DNA from: Physcia stellaris
Lineage: Eukaryota > Ascomycota > Lecanoromycetes > Caliciales > Physciaceae
Assembly: GCA_018902385.1 (NCBI GenBank)
Contig: JABSSW010000070.1
Span: 124,001 to 188,000, forward strand
DNA: 64,000 nt
Direction: 5' to 3'
Part shown: positions 11,282 to 22,921 of the stretch, piece after piece
Layout of the letters: each line of letters starts with the position of its first letter
How positions within the stretch are numbered: position 1 is the stretch's first letter
Notes under the pieces: model-generated
The model's input: the letters and a program-made list of their open reading frames with translations, nothing else
Database searches by the model: none
Told to the model about the DNA's origin: nothing
Translations under genes and position numbers: made by a program

Positions 11282-14200
11282 GTAAAATAATCATTATATC
11301 GTAATAAAATTCTGTATAATTTTTTTTGATGTTGCATTTTTTCAATTTGTGATTTTTTTTGTCGTCGTTATAACATTTTTATTGAACGACATTATTCGTG
11401 CGAACGTTCAATATTATTTCGATATCGACAAAAATTATTGATACGTTTTAAATCACATCAACATTAATTTGCGTCAAACGAAACGAATGTATAATAATTG
11501 AAAACAATGAAAAAAAATAATTGATTTTTACACGAAATTTTTTGATCGTTTTGTCGTATTGCAACAAAAACATTTCGACGTTTTTTTAAAATACGTTACG
11601 ATCAAATTTTCAATTTATTTCGACGAATTGATTTGATTTTTGTACGATGATTTCGATTTCGTTGTTTGTGAAATCACAATTTGAAACAATTTGAAACGTC
11701 TAAAATGAAACAAATTTTTTTTTTTTCAAAATAGTCGCAAAACGTAACGTCGCATTTCGTGTTAAATGAACGTTGAAATTTATTCGTTGAACGATCAAAC
11801 AATTGATTTTTATCGACGAATTTGTTGTCAACGAACGTACGAACGATAAAAAAACGAATTGATTTTTTGTTGAAACATCGTTTTATGTAATTCATAAATT
11901 TCATCGAAACAAAAAATGAAATATTTTATCGATTTTTACAATTGATGATTACATAATTTATTTAATACATTATGACAACATTATCGTCGTTATTTTCAAC
12001 GATTTCATTCGATACAGTGTTTTTTTTCAATGTTTCATCGACGAAATGAATTTTCGAAACGTGTTTATCATAAATAACGTTAAAATACATCGCAATGACG
12101 AGTTGCGAACGATGTGCGTCGAAATCAATGTTCAATTCGAATATTTATTTTCGTATTTTCTCGATTACAATTCTATCGAGATTTTTTTCGTCATTTTGAA
12201 AATCTGAATCAAAAAAAACATATATTTGACGAAAACATACACGATAAAATTTGAAAATTTCGATTAATTTTTGAACGATACGATACAGAAAATGCAACGA
12301 ATGCAAACGATCAACAAAAATGATAAAAAAAATTTTGACAATTTGTTTCGTTTTGCAAACATTGTTTATTCGTAACATGCAAATCATAACAATAAAATTC
12401 AAATCGTAATATGTTTGCAAAACGATAAAAATCGTTTTTTCAACATAAAATATGTGTCATTATTGCGTAAAAATGAATAAATCAATTTTAAACACGTGAT
12501 TTTTCGACGCGTTGATTTAAAATTATGCGATATCGAAATCAAATTCGCGTCGATTTTGAAAATACATTGACGAAAAAAATTTAACGTGAAAAATTTTGAT
12601 ATTGATCATGTTACGTTGCAAAAATTTCGAATTCGAACGTTTTTATTTAAATGTTGATTGTCAAAAAAGAATTGCTATTTGTATGATAAAATATGCATTT
12701 TTTTTTGTCAAATTTCGTTTGTTAATTTTTCAAATCGTTTTTCACACGATTTTGAATGAAATAAAAATTCTTATTAATATTTTTTTTTTCAACATTTTGC
12801 GTTTCGTTTTCATCAATCGACGATTCAAACGATTTTGATACAAATTGTCGATTAACAAATTGTCGTGAAAATTTTTGCGATTGTTGTTTTCGACGTCATT
12901 TCTCGAAAATTTTGATTTTACGATTGAGTTGCATTTTTATGAAAAATTTCAACATATTGACATTTATTCATGTTTTAATACGAGCGAATGCAAATTGAAT
13001 TTTGTTGTACGCATAAAATTCATCGAAATTTATATCGAACGTATGTTTCAAAAAGTCAAAATCATCGACATAATTTTGTTGTTTCGACGATTCACGAATA
13101 ATCATTCAATTTACGTATTCGTTTAACGAAATTTCATTTTTCATCGAATTGTTTCGCATCGAATTTGAAATTTTCGAAACAAAAATTTTTTTGAAAGAAA
13201 AAAACATTTCGTTCGATTCGTTTTCGTCATTCGTGTTCAATAAATCAATCGATATTTTTCGATTGAAATGTTTCTTTTTGAATTTACGACGATTTTTGAC
13301 ATGTTCATTGTGCAAAACACGAACATTTTTTTTTTGTTGTTGTTTCAAAAATTGAATCATCATAATCGACGTCATTTCAATTGCACTCGAAACAAAAACA
13401 AAAATTTTTTTTTTTTTACGATTGTTTTGAATTTTTTATTTTCAATACGTTTCATTTTATCGTTACGCTTTTTTCATTGAAACAACATTGATTTAAACGA
13501 TTTGTTGATATTGACGTCGTTTGAATTTTCATCAATAACTCGTTGTCACGTTTTAAATTTCATTTCGATGATTGACATATGACGTTGAATATCGAAATCA
13601 ATATAACAATATTTTGTTTTTGACGAGTTTTTGCAATTTCAAAATTTGCAAATATGTTTGTTTTGCAAAATCATTATTTTGTTGTCAAATTCAATTTTAT
13701 CGAGCGTTTTTTCGATCAATTGTTGAAACATTTGAAAAATTGTTGATTTTTTCGTTTCAAAAACAAACGCATTTGCTTTATCTTTAATTTTCAATTTTTT
13801 TTTGTTGATTTCATTCGTCGCAACGACGATGACGACGACGATTTGTTGTTGAATTTGAACGTCAAAAAAAACAATATCGTTTATATATTTCGAAAAGCGA
13901 TAATTTAACAACAAAACAAAATTTTTTTTTGAATCGTTTCGTGTGCAACGAGTTTTCAAACGAGTTTTTGTCTTTCGAAAAAAATTCTCGTTTGTGAAAT
14001 TCGAAAATATTCGATCAACAATTTTCAAACGATTAAATATGACGACGATGATTATGTTAATTATATAACAAACTAATTTTGTTTTATTTGTTTTTTTTTT
14101 TTGCGATATTTGTAATTCAATTTTTTTGAAACGTTCAATTCAAATTCACGATCGAATCAATGTTTTCAAATTTGATTATAAATGCATCACTAAACATTTT

Positions 14201-15273
14201 TTTATCGTCGAAGAAAATTTTCGATCGAAACTCAAATTCGAAAAACTGATCGAAAATAGAACGAATTGATTGAATTGCAACGAAAATGATTGATCGATTT
14301 GTAACAATTGATTTCGATTCGATTGCAAATTCGAGAAATGATTTTGAAAATGATTTTGAAAATGATTTTGAAAATGACGAAACGTGTAATTTTTCGAACG
14401 ATTTTATGTCAAAAAAATCGTTCAAATGCGTCTTTTTGACGTGTTTTTCGAATATTTTTGAATTTTTTGAAAATTCGAATTCAAAAAAATAGACGAAAAA
14501 TCAAGCGAAATATCGAAATTCAAACTATTTTGAAATTGATTTTTCAATATTGACGAAAATAAAATATCGAATTCTAAACTATTTTGAGTCAAAAATTTCA
14601 ATATTGACGAAAACGAAAATACATCGTTTTATTTGTAATATTCAAACAATTGAATCATTTGTTGTTGAATCATTGATGAAAACGAAAAAAAATCGTTCGA
14701 AAATTTCAAACTCGTTTTATTTCGATTTAAATTTTTCGAAATATCGTTCATTGTATCGAACAATTTTTGAAATTGCACGTTTTCAAAATATCGATTTTGA
14801 AAATCAAAATTATCGTATTTTATAACACGAAAATCAAATTTAAAATACAATTTTTTTTGAACGTTTTTTTGAAAATTTTCGTTTCAATAAAAATTTCATT
14901 TCGTTCACGACGAGAAATTTAAACGATATCGACGTTTGCAAATCTCGTCGATTTGTTGATGAAACGTTTCGAAAAAAATTTTTCTTTTTGTTTTTTTTTT
15001 TCGCGAGATTCGCAAAAAATTTTTTCGATACGAAAATAATGAATTTGAATTTCGATTGTTTCAATATAAATTCATTCAATTGAATCGACGATTTTTTTTT
15101 GTGTAACGACGAAAAAATTTCATCAAACGTCGATTGAATCGAGTTCGTGAATTTGATAAATTTGATTTTAAAAAACATATTGCGAATCACGATTCGAAAA
15201 TTCAACATCACGAAAATTATACAAAATGAAATTACTACGAATTATTTACATATTGTTATTGAAGCGAGATCGA

Positions 15274-15374
15274 ATGACGATGAAATTTTTCACGTCTCTC
15301 ACTCAATTTTGATGTGTGATGAGAAAATTCTCAATCTCGGCTCGCGCGATCGTCAATCTTTTTTAAAACGACTG
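15274..15374 (-). repeat. Right TIR of the 4.2-kb transposon
   Basis: Inverted partner of 11181-11281. It keeps more G and C than the left copy (for example GAGCC where the left has GAATC), so it is the less mutated end. Confidence 0.9.
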
Positions 15375-15376
15375 TA

Positions 15377-16243
15377 CTGTGGATGCAAACCGACTCTCAC
15401 CGTTGGCAGTCATACTGTAAGTTCGGCAAGGGCACCGACTATATCCCAGATTCGATGCTGCTGATACTCGCGAGCGCGTATTACAACCGACCATTTGAAG
15501 ACCGGAGCGCGTTGCACGACGTCTTCATTCTCTTTCCGATAGTTTCTAGACCAATTTCCGAGGGGGGCGCTCATTGGGATTTCTTTGTCTTGCAAAGAAG
15601 GCCGAATATCTTGACTCAATAAGCAAACTTATCAGCAATCCACTCCTCCGCTCATCGAATTCAAGATACCTTAGCACCGAGCAGCAGCCCCACGACCTGT
15701 AACCCACCCAGCTCCCTTTTGTCCGGTGACCCAATAGGCCACCGACTCTCTCCGCACCTGGCATTCATCCGCATCATACTTCACTCATCCCACACCCGCA
15801 CAGGAGTAGTATGCTTCCGATATCCCGTGGAGAAGCTGACTGTTCACAATTGGACGCCCGATCTTAAATTTACCTCCCAGCCGTTGGACGATTGGCTCTA
15901 CTTGAAGCGAGGCGGTATGTACAGTAGTAATCGATGGTCTGCATCAGCTTATCTCCAGCTGTAATCAACGTGTCATTCCGTTGCTCCATTGTCCCGTCTG
16001 TCCATGCAAAGGCCTTCATCTGGCCTTCATATGTTCCCGGACTCGTCGCGGGGTTCCAACTGTTATTCATACTAGAATCGCAGCTCGTCCGCTCAGCCCT
16101 CTTCTTCATCTACTCCATCCTTCCTATCTACCTTTGATCTTTGTTCGCCTAATGCCTTGTTATTGTCTGCAAGACTGCCATTATTTCTACAGAAGTGCTC
16201 TGCGCCTTCTTTCCATCTCCACTTTCATATCCCCATTGTACGC
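15377..16243 (+). other. Intergenic, promoter side of the carnitine acetyltransferase gene
   Basis: Composition returns to normal within a few bases of the transposon end. No convincing gene. The last 200 bp are pyrimidine-rich, typical of a fungal promoter and leader. Confidence 0.5.
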
Positions 16244-18833
16244 ATGACTAAGCCATCGTCCACGATGACAGTACGTACCTTCACCATGCCTAAGTCACTC
16301 AACGAGACTTTGGCAAGCCCTCAGCCACCCACGAAGGAAGTCGACCGGTCTTCTCAGGCCAATGGACAACCTTACTCCGAAGCTCAACGTGAGCCGCTAG
16401 CCTCCCACAAGCTTGAAAACAAGCCTGGCATCACCTACGCATCGCAAGAGACGCTACCAAAGCTGCCCATACCGGAGCTAGACAAGACATGCAGAAACTA
16501 CCTCAACGCATTGCGCCCCTGCAGAGTAGACGGGAGCAGGAAGATACTGCTGCTGCTGTGACTGATTTTCTCAAGAACGAGGGACCAGAGCTAGACTCCA
16601 GACTCAGGAAATATGCGACAGGAAAGACGAGCTACATAGAACAATTTTGTAAGCCTACCCCCATGGCGGTTTCACTCCAAGCCAATATCCCTAGGGTACG
16701 ATTCATACCTAAACTTCGACAATTCTGTCGTCCTCAATCTTAACCCCTTCTTCCTCCTTGAAGACGATCCTACGCCCGCACGTAACAATCAAGTGACGAG
16801 GGCTGCGTCATTGGTAATATCAGCTTTGTCGTTTGTGAGAGCAGTGCGAAAAGAGGAATTGCCTCCCGACACTCTTCGGGGCAATCCACTGTGCATGTAC
16901 CAGTATTCTAGGCTTTTTGGCACAGCTCGAGTCCCTACAGAGAACGGCTGTCAGATCGCTCAAGATTCGGGATCGAAGCACTTAGTCGTTATGTGTAAAG
17001 GGCAATTTTACTGGTTTGATGCGCTAGACGATGCAGGAGACCTGATCATGACTGAGAAAGATATGGCCCTCAATCTGCAGGTCATTGTCGATGATGCAGA
17101 GGAAACACCAATCCAGGAAGCGGCCAAAGCTGCACTTGGTGTTCTGAGTACCGAGAACCGCAAGATTTGGGCTGGCTTACGGGATGTCTTGACACGTGAC
17201 GAAGACTCCAATAACGCCGATTGCTTGAGCATCGTGGACTCTGCGCTCTTTATCCTCTGCCTTGATTACACCGAGCCTCAGACTCCGGCCGATCTTTGTG
17301 GGAATATGCTTTGTGGAACTAACGAGGTGGTCAAAGGTGTGCAGATCGGGACTTGCACAAACAGATGGTATGACAAATTACAGATCATTGTTTGCAAAAA
17401 TGGTAGCGCGGGTATCAACTTTGAGCACACTGGCGTCGACGGTCACACTGTTCTACGCTTCGCTTCCGACGTGTATACGGATACAATTCTACGCTTCGCC
17501 AAGAGCATCAACGGTCAAGCTCCCTCTCTTTGGACATCTACGAGTCCGGACCCATCAAAGCGGGATCCAGAAAGCTTCGGAGATGTTAGTACTACGCCTC
17601 ACAAGCTGGAGTGGGATATGGTACCTGAGCTCAGCATTGCATTACGATTTGCGGAGACACGTCTGGCGGACTTAATACAACAAAATGAGTTCCAAACCCT
17701 AGAGTTTGGAGGATACGGGAAAAACTTTATGACGTCCATGGGCTTCTCCCCTGACGCGTTTGTGCAAATGGCTTTTCAAGCCGCTTACTATGGGCTGTAT
17801 GGCCGCGTCGAAAATGTATACGAGCCTGCAATGACTAAAGTTTTCCTACATGGACGCACTGAGGCGATTCGTGCGGTAACTCTGGAGTCTACAGACTTTG
17901 TTAAAACATTTTGGGCCGAGAATCCTCCTCAGCAAAAAATCGATGCTCTCAAGAGGGCCACCCAAAAGCATACGGCTATCACAAAGGAATGCGCTAAAGC
18001 ACAAGGCCAAGACCGTCACTTGTACGCCCTGTACTGCGTCTGGCAGCGTGCTGTTGATGAGGAAGGCGCCGAAGCGGCCTCGAGCAATGGCATGAGTTCT
18101 AATGGCTATTCTTCTCCCACTGAAGCACTCTCGGACGGTGAACATGGCTCACCTACCCGACCTACCTCGGGAATCCCGTATGACGAGAATGGACCGCCTC
18201 CTGGGCGGGGTCCGTCTGCAGCTTCGCAGATGCCTGGCGTTTTCGCCGATGCTGGCTGGGACAAGATTAATAACACTATTCTGTCAACGTCTAACTGCGG
18301 CAACCCGGCTCTGCGTCACTTTGGATTCGGCCCATCTTCTGGAGAAGGTTTCGGGATCGGCTACATTATCAAGGATGAGACTATAAGCATCTGCGCAAGC
18401 AGCAAGCACCGGCAGACTAAGCGATTCGTGGATAGCATCGAAAGCTATCTCCTTGAGATCAGAAAACTATTGAGGGCTGTCCACAAGGGCAGAAGCAAGA
18501 GCGCCAGTAGAGCTCGAGAGGCCGAGCAAAGACCCGAGAAGGCTTCGCAGAAGAAGGGCGGAGGAAGAGCGATTAGAGGAGAGGCTGACATCGTGGACGA
18601 CAGTAAGCCGGAAAGCGACGATGACGGTTTGGGTGGCTGTAAGTACTTTACTATAGCAATCACTGTTTTCGAACATATTAAACTGATGGCTTGTGCACGT
18701 AGATGGCTTCTTTGATGCGGGTATGCTTCTTCAGGCGCTGAAGGCAGGCCAGGATAAAGAGACTCCGGGCGAGCGAGCAGCAGGCCATGCAAGGAGGGCA
18801 ATAGGGAAGAAGCTGAGAATGAGCGAGTACTAA
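16244..18833 (+). CDS. facC: Carnitine O-acetyltransferase, FacC/Yat2 type, with a one-base frame shift
   Basis: Exons are 16244-16648, 16695-18638 and 18703-18833, about 826 residues. The enzyme moves acetyl groups between CoA and carnitine for transport between compartments during growth on acetate or fatty acids. Family signatures are clear: MYQYSRLFGTARVPT near residues 180-195, catalytic histidine in FEHTGVDGH, and the C-terminal GGYGFFD rebuilt across the last intron. There is no peroxisomal SKL tail (it ends RMSEY) and no clear mitochondrial leader, consistent with the cytosolic FacC branch. A long charged insert (about 560-610) and a basic C-terminal region (about 720-780) are typical of this branch. 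Near 16516-16519 the reading frame changes by one base within CGCCCCTGC, between LNALRP and LQSRREQED, both of which look like family sequence. A gene finder could hide this as a false 50-bp intron. Confidence 0.9.
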
Positions 18834-19373
18834 ATTATTGTTGACTCGATGCACTAGAAAGCGAAAGTCGTATTCCATCACGTCAGCTGAAGGATCTCAT
18901 CAACAAGTGGGTTGGTACAGTGGTCGTCCCTTTTACTGCTTGGTGAGATGGCGAATGAATTACCGACGATCGGCCCTTGTGAGGATAAGATATTGATCAA
19001 GTAGCTTGCTCATACCATCGGCATGACTTGTGCCTACACAGGTTGCTCCTGAGGGTCTGACACTGTTGGTACATGTCGCCTGAGGTCAGAGTCCGAAGAA
19101 TGTGAACCATGACTACATGTAGATTCACGTGCTCCACGTGCTGGATGCCTTGGCAAAAGCTAAACCTCATCGGACTAGCGTTACATCCTGGTAGTGAAAC
19201 TGCCTGAAAGCAACATCTGACCGATCAAGCACCAGTACCTCACCTATCCCGACTCTCTACTCCATCATCCACTTCTTACCTGTCCACCTACTCCCAGTGA
19301 CAGGATTCCTTACTGCTACTGCTTGACGACCTGAGAGCTCTCCATCTCGCACTCCATTCTAGCAATCGCCAAT
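18834..19373 (+). other. Intergenic, YPT1 promoter side
   Basis: No gene seen. Pyrimidine-rich DNA (CTACTCCATCATCCACTTC) near 19257-19280 precedes the YPT1 start. Confidence 0.5.
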
Positions 19374-20324
19374 ATGAATCCAGAGTGGTACGTGGGCGAT
19401 TCCGTGCACAAAGACCGTGGATCTCACTGACATGATAATCAGAGTCTTGACCCTGCATTCAGCCACCGCTTCTTCCCTCGACATTTCCCACCATAATCCT
19501 CCCTCAATCCATTCGGAAACGTATGTCGCAAGGCTGATGCAGCTTGTGCCACAGATACGACTACCTTTTCAAGCTCCTTCTTATCGGAGACTCAGGCGTG
19601 GGAAAGTCGTGCTTGCTGCTTCGATTCGCCGACGACACATATACCGAGAGCTACATATCGACCATCGGTGTTGATTTCGTAGGTTGCCCCGGATTTGAGG
19701 ATAGCCATCCCTGGAAGAAACTAACCTCTTTCAGAAAATCCGAACAATCGAGCTGGACGGCAAGACTGTGAAGCTACAAATAGTACGTTTACGATGTTCA
19801 TGCATGGTTGGCCTCGGAAGAAGCTGACATCCAGCAGTGGGACACAGCTGGCCAGGAGCGATTCCGAACCATCACCTCCTCGTACTACCGTGGAGCGCAC
19901 GGCATCTGCGTTGTCTATGATGTGACCGATATGGACTCCTTCAACAACGTCAAGCAGTGGCTTCAAGAGATCGACCGTTACGCCACAGAGGGTGTAAATA
20001 AACTTTTAGTGGGCAATAAGAGTGATATGTCGGACAAGAAGGTTGTCGAGTACACCGTGGCAAAGGTACGCTTGAGCCATCGCTTTGGAGACGGGCGATG
20101 TCGGATTGTGTTGCTAAATCATGACACAGGAATTTGCAGACAGCCTTGGTATCCCTTTCCTAGAGACATCCGCGAAGAACGCCTCAAACGTCGAACAAGC
20201 CTTCTTGACCATGGCACGTCAAATCAAAGAGCGGATGGGCACTACGACTGTCAACAACAAGCCCACAGTACAAGTTGGTCAAGGACAAGGCGTGCAATCA
20301 GGCTCGGCCGGGGGATGCTGCTAG
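19374..20324 (+). CDS. ypt1: Rab GTPase Ypt1 (Rab1), ER-Golgi transport
   Basis: Five exons: 19374-19384, 19555-19678, 19735-19782, 19838-20065 and 20130-20324, giving 201 residues. Ypt1 recruits tethers for ER-to-Golgi vesicles and for autophagy. All G motifs are intact: P-loop GDSGVGKS (15-22), switch [20 protein letters not shown] (switch II), NKSD, and ETSAK. The C-terminus GGCC is the double geranylgeranylation site. The sequence from residue 5 on is nearly that of other filamentous ascomycete Ypt1 proteins. Exon 1 is only 11 bases and requires the weak donor GTGGTA; a strong GTACGT lies 4 bases downstream (see findings). Exon 4 follows a CAGCAG tandem acceptor. Confidence 0.97.
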
Positions 20325-20970
20325 AAACAAACATTAACGGTACCACAAACAAGTTGTATGCACCAAAACACCATAAGTTGAAGGGATTGCATGCAATATT
20401 CAAAGTGCTTGGCAACGGGGTTAATGGCTTGTCGGAACATACGTTGCTGGCTTGATGAAAGGCCCTTGACGAACGGGTGGGCATGCATGGAATCTTAGAG
20501 GTGGCGTCTCGCTCGTTCCTTTAATGGAGATGTCGATGTTCTAATAGTAGAGTTGCGTGGGCAAGGTTGATATTGTTTATGGTTTGGGCGTTTGAAGGGT
20601 GTAGCATTCTGTAATGCGTGCAATTCTATCAATACAAGAACCTCAAAATCATTCTATAGGAGCCGCTAAAATTGCTCGAGATCTTGACTTTTTCACGTCA
20701 CGGTAGGCGTTAATTGCCGCGGTCCGCATCAAGACCTCAGTATTTCGACTTCCTCAACGCACTTATGAATTACCTATCTACGAATGCTGACGAGCCCCTT
20801 ACGAAGCTAATGTTCCCTGAGTCGGCTCCTGTTTTTGATGACTCTGTAGCGGCTCATTGCAATATTTAGCAAACCAGTGGAAACAGCAACCCCATTCTCA
20901 AGGCCAGATCCTGAAGCTTTCATACTGTGAACAGATCCGCTCCAAGTTGGGCCCTCAGACTGCTTTGACA
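20325..20970 (+). other. Intergenic between YPT1 and CWC27
   Basis: Holds the YPT1 3' region and the CWC27 leader. The CWC27 frame is open from 20857, but the ATG at 20971 aligns with the family start. Confidence 0.5.
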
Positions 20971-22545
20971 ATGAGTGCCGTCTACAATCTCGAACCGCAG
21001 CCCACCGCTCAAGTCCTCCTTAGCACAACGTCCGGCGACATCCTTCTAGAGCTGTTCGCAAAGCAAACACCAATCACATCCCGCAACTTCCTCCAGTTAT
21101 GCCTCGATGGCTACTACGACAACACTATCTTCCATCGCCTGGTTCCCGGCTTCATTGTCCAAGGCGGTGACCCCACTGGCACGGGCGAGGGTGGAGAAGC
21201 CATGTACCCTGGTGGGCTCTTTGAAGATGAGTTCCATAGCAGGCTTAAATTCAATCGGCGGGGGCTATTGGGCATGGCCAATAGTGGACGCAAAAACGAC
21301 AATGGCAGTCAATTTTTCCTGACACTCGGAGCAACACCAGAGCTGGAGGGCAGGAACACAATGTTTGGGAGGGTGGTTGGGGACACGATCTACAACCTCA
21401 TGAAAATGGGAGAGGCGGAGCTAGCGGGCGGAGAGGGCAATGAAAGACCATTGTATCCTACGAAGGTCACCGGCGCCAGTATTCTAGTGAATCCATTTGA
21501 GGATATGATAAAGAGTGAGGTGAAATCCAAGCAAGCAGCGAAGACCGCTGGCAAAGAGGAAGAGAAGGCGACGAAGAAGAAGGGGAAGAAGGCAGGAGCA
21601 AAAACTCTTTTGAGCTTTGGAGAAGAGGAGGGGATGGGTGACGCCGTTGAGCCAATCCTCAAGGACAAATTCAATACCAAGCTCGTTGTTGCAGGTGGCC
21701 AACAGCAACGTCCGAGGCAAGCTGTAAGTGTGGCAAAGCCTAACGGCAAGCATACCGAGAAGATCATAGGACACAAGACAAACAGATCACAGTCGGCCTC
21801 TCCACCTCCACGCCCAGACAGTCATACCCAATTACCCTTGCCTGTCGATGAGCAGCCGTTGCGCTCGGCATCTATTTCTCCGGAACCAGAGCCTGTTGCT
21901 AAAGTGTCGAGCCTGCTCGAACGTACTAATGCCGAAATCGCGGAAATGAAGGCATCAATGAAACGGAATGTCCCTGCTCCAGCGCCAGAGAAACGCAAGA
22001 AATCTACACTTGAAGCCATGATACCCGAGACATCTGTCAGAGGCCGTAAGCGCAAGCCGGGCAGGAATGTGGAGCCCACAAAAGAGTCGGTAGATATCCT
22101 GAATGCCTTCCGGTCTCGCCTTGAAAAGGCGGCCGTTGATATTGCTGCATCTCCTCAACACAGCGCTGAAGCTAATGGCCAGTCCATGTCTGGTAAGACG
22201 AATGGTGACGCTGGGGCAACCAATGATGATGAAGAAGCTGCTGTCTGCAACCTCCACTTCATTGTCGACTGCCAGTCATGCAAAGCTTGGGATGCTCAGG
22301 ATCAGGCAGATGGCAATGATGATGACAAGAATTGGTTGAGTCATGCTCTTAGCTTTGAAAAAGACAGGCTTGGTAAGGATCTCAATTGGAAAAAGAAGAA
22401 CGAGGAGGAACTGGTTGTCATTGATCCAAGGGAGAAAGCCATGAGTATCAGAGAGGAAGAGAGGGCAAAGAAGCGTGCAAGGATGACTGGGGAAGGTTCA
22501 AGGGCTTGGGATAAAGACAGCCATAGAGAAAGGACTCAAGCATGA
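20971..22545 (+). CDS. cwc27: Cwc27, spliceosomal cyclophilin-type protein
   Basis: A single exon of 524 residues. Cwc27 enters activated spliceosomes with Cwc22 and acts as a scaffold. Residues 8-175 form the cyclophilin fold with FHRLVPGFIVQGGDPTGTG (54-72), GMANSG and NDNGSQFF. Residue 124 is Glu (TPELEGRN) where active cyclophilins have the substrate-pocket Trp. The same replacement is known in Cwc27 of other organisms and is thought to abolish isomerase activity. The tail is lysine-rich and low-complexity (about 185-215), then charged, with a CQSCKAW motif near 430 and a basic, RS-poor end. Start choice: the ATG giving MSAVYNLEPQPT matches the family. Intact. Confidence 0.95.
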   Translation: MSAVYNLEPQPTAQVLLSTTSGDILLELFAKQTPITSRNFLQLCLDGYYDNTIFHRLVPGFIVQGGDPTGTGEGGEAMYPGGLFEDEFHSRLKFNRRGLLGMANSGRKNDNGSQFFLTLGATPELEGRNTMFGRVVGDTIYNLMKMGEAELAGGEGNERPLYPTKVTGASILVNPFEDMIKSEVKSKQAAKTAGKEEEKATKKKGKKAGAKTLLSFGEEEGMGDAVEPILKDKFNTKLVVAGGQQQRPRQAVSVAKPNGKHTEKIIGHKTNRSQSASPPPRPDSHTQLPLPVDEQPLRSASISPEPEPVAKVSSLLERTNAEIAEMKASMKRNVPAPAPEKRKKSTLEAMIPETSVRGRKRKPGRNVEPTKESVDILNAFRSRLEKAAVDIAASPQHSAEANGQSMSGKTNGDAGATNDDEEAAVCNLHFIVDCQSCKAWDAQDQADGNDDDKNWLSHALSFEKDRLGKDLNWKKKNEEELVVIDPREKAMSIREEERAKKRARMTGEGSRAWDKDSHRERTQA

Positions 22546-22921
22546 TGTAGAAAGGTCATTTTCAATTAATACAATGACACAGCAAGATCAGATAGCATCA
22601 GCAACTACCCGGCTTTGGTTCATGGTCCATCTACTTTATTATGAATTGGCACTATAGGTGCCAATTAACGCGACGACAGGAGACAACCCATGACTAGGAG
22701 ACTAGCCCTGACCAGACACCCCTTTGACCGGCGATACCCTACCGATAAGAGACAAGAGCTTGATTGGTTTGTCGTCATGGCGATCATTCCGATACCAATC
22801 TTTTATAACACACTTCTTGGTGTGGACTTTCATCTTCAAGACTTTGACAACAATAAAAAGTCTTCTACTTTACAGAAGACTCTAAAATCCTCTACAAGAT
22901 ACCATAAATCTGGCCGAGAGG
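22546..22921 (+). other. Intergenic between CWC27 and the dioxygenase-like gene
   Basis: 376 bp; no gene seen. Both neighbours read to the right. Confidence 0.5.

Larger units (their letters stand above)
11181..15374. mobile_element. 4.2-kb TIR DNA transposon, AT-degraded, TA target site
   Basis: The ends are CAGTCGTTTTAAAA... inverted repeats lying directly between TA dinucleotides (11179-11180 and 15375-15376). The outer 101 bp of the two repeats differ at 7 positions, and weaker similarity continues inward to about 180 bp after a small indel. A TA duplication and a CAGT start fit the IS630-Tc1-mariner group, although 4194 bp is long for it. The interior is extremely AT-rich and has no intact frame. 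Coding remnants seem to lie on the minus strand, but I recognise no transposase domain, so family placement rests on the ends alone. C is almost always followed by A or G here (see findings). Confidence 0.85.

Noticed and set aside
11674-15211. Many Lys/Asn/Phe-rich short frames in the AT-rich transposon
   Set aside because: By-products of base composition; not listed as genes.
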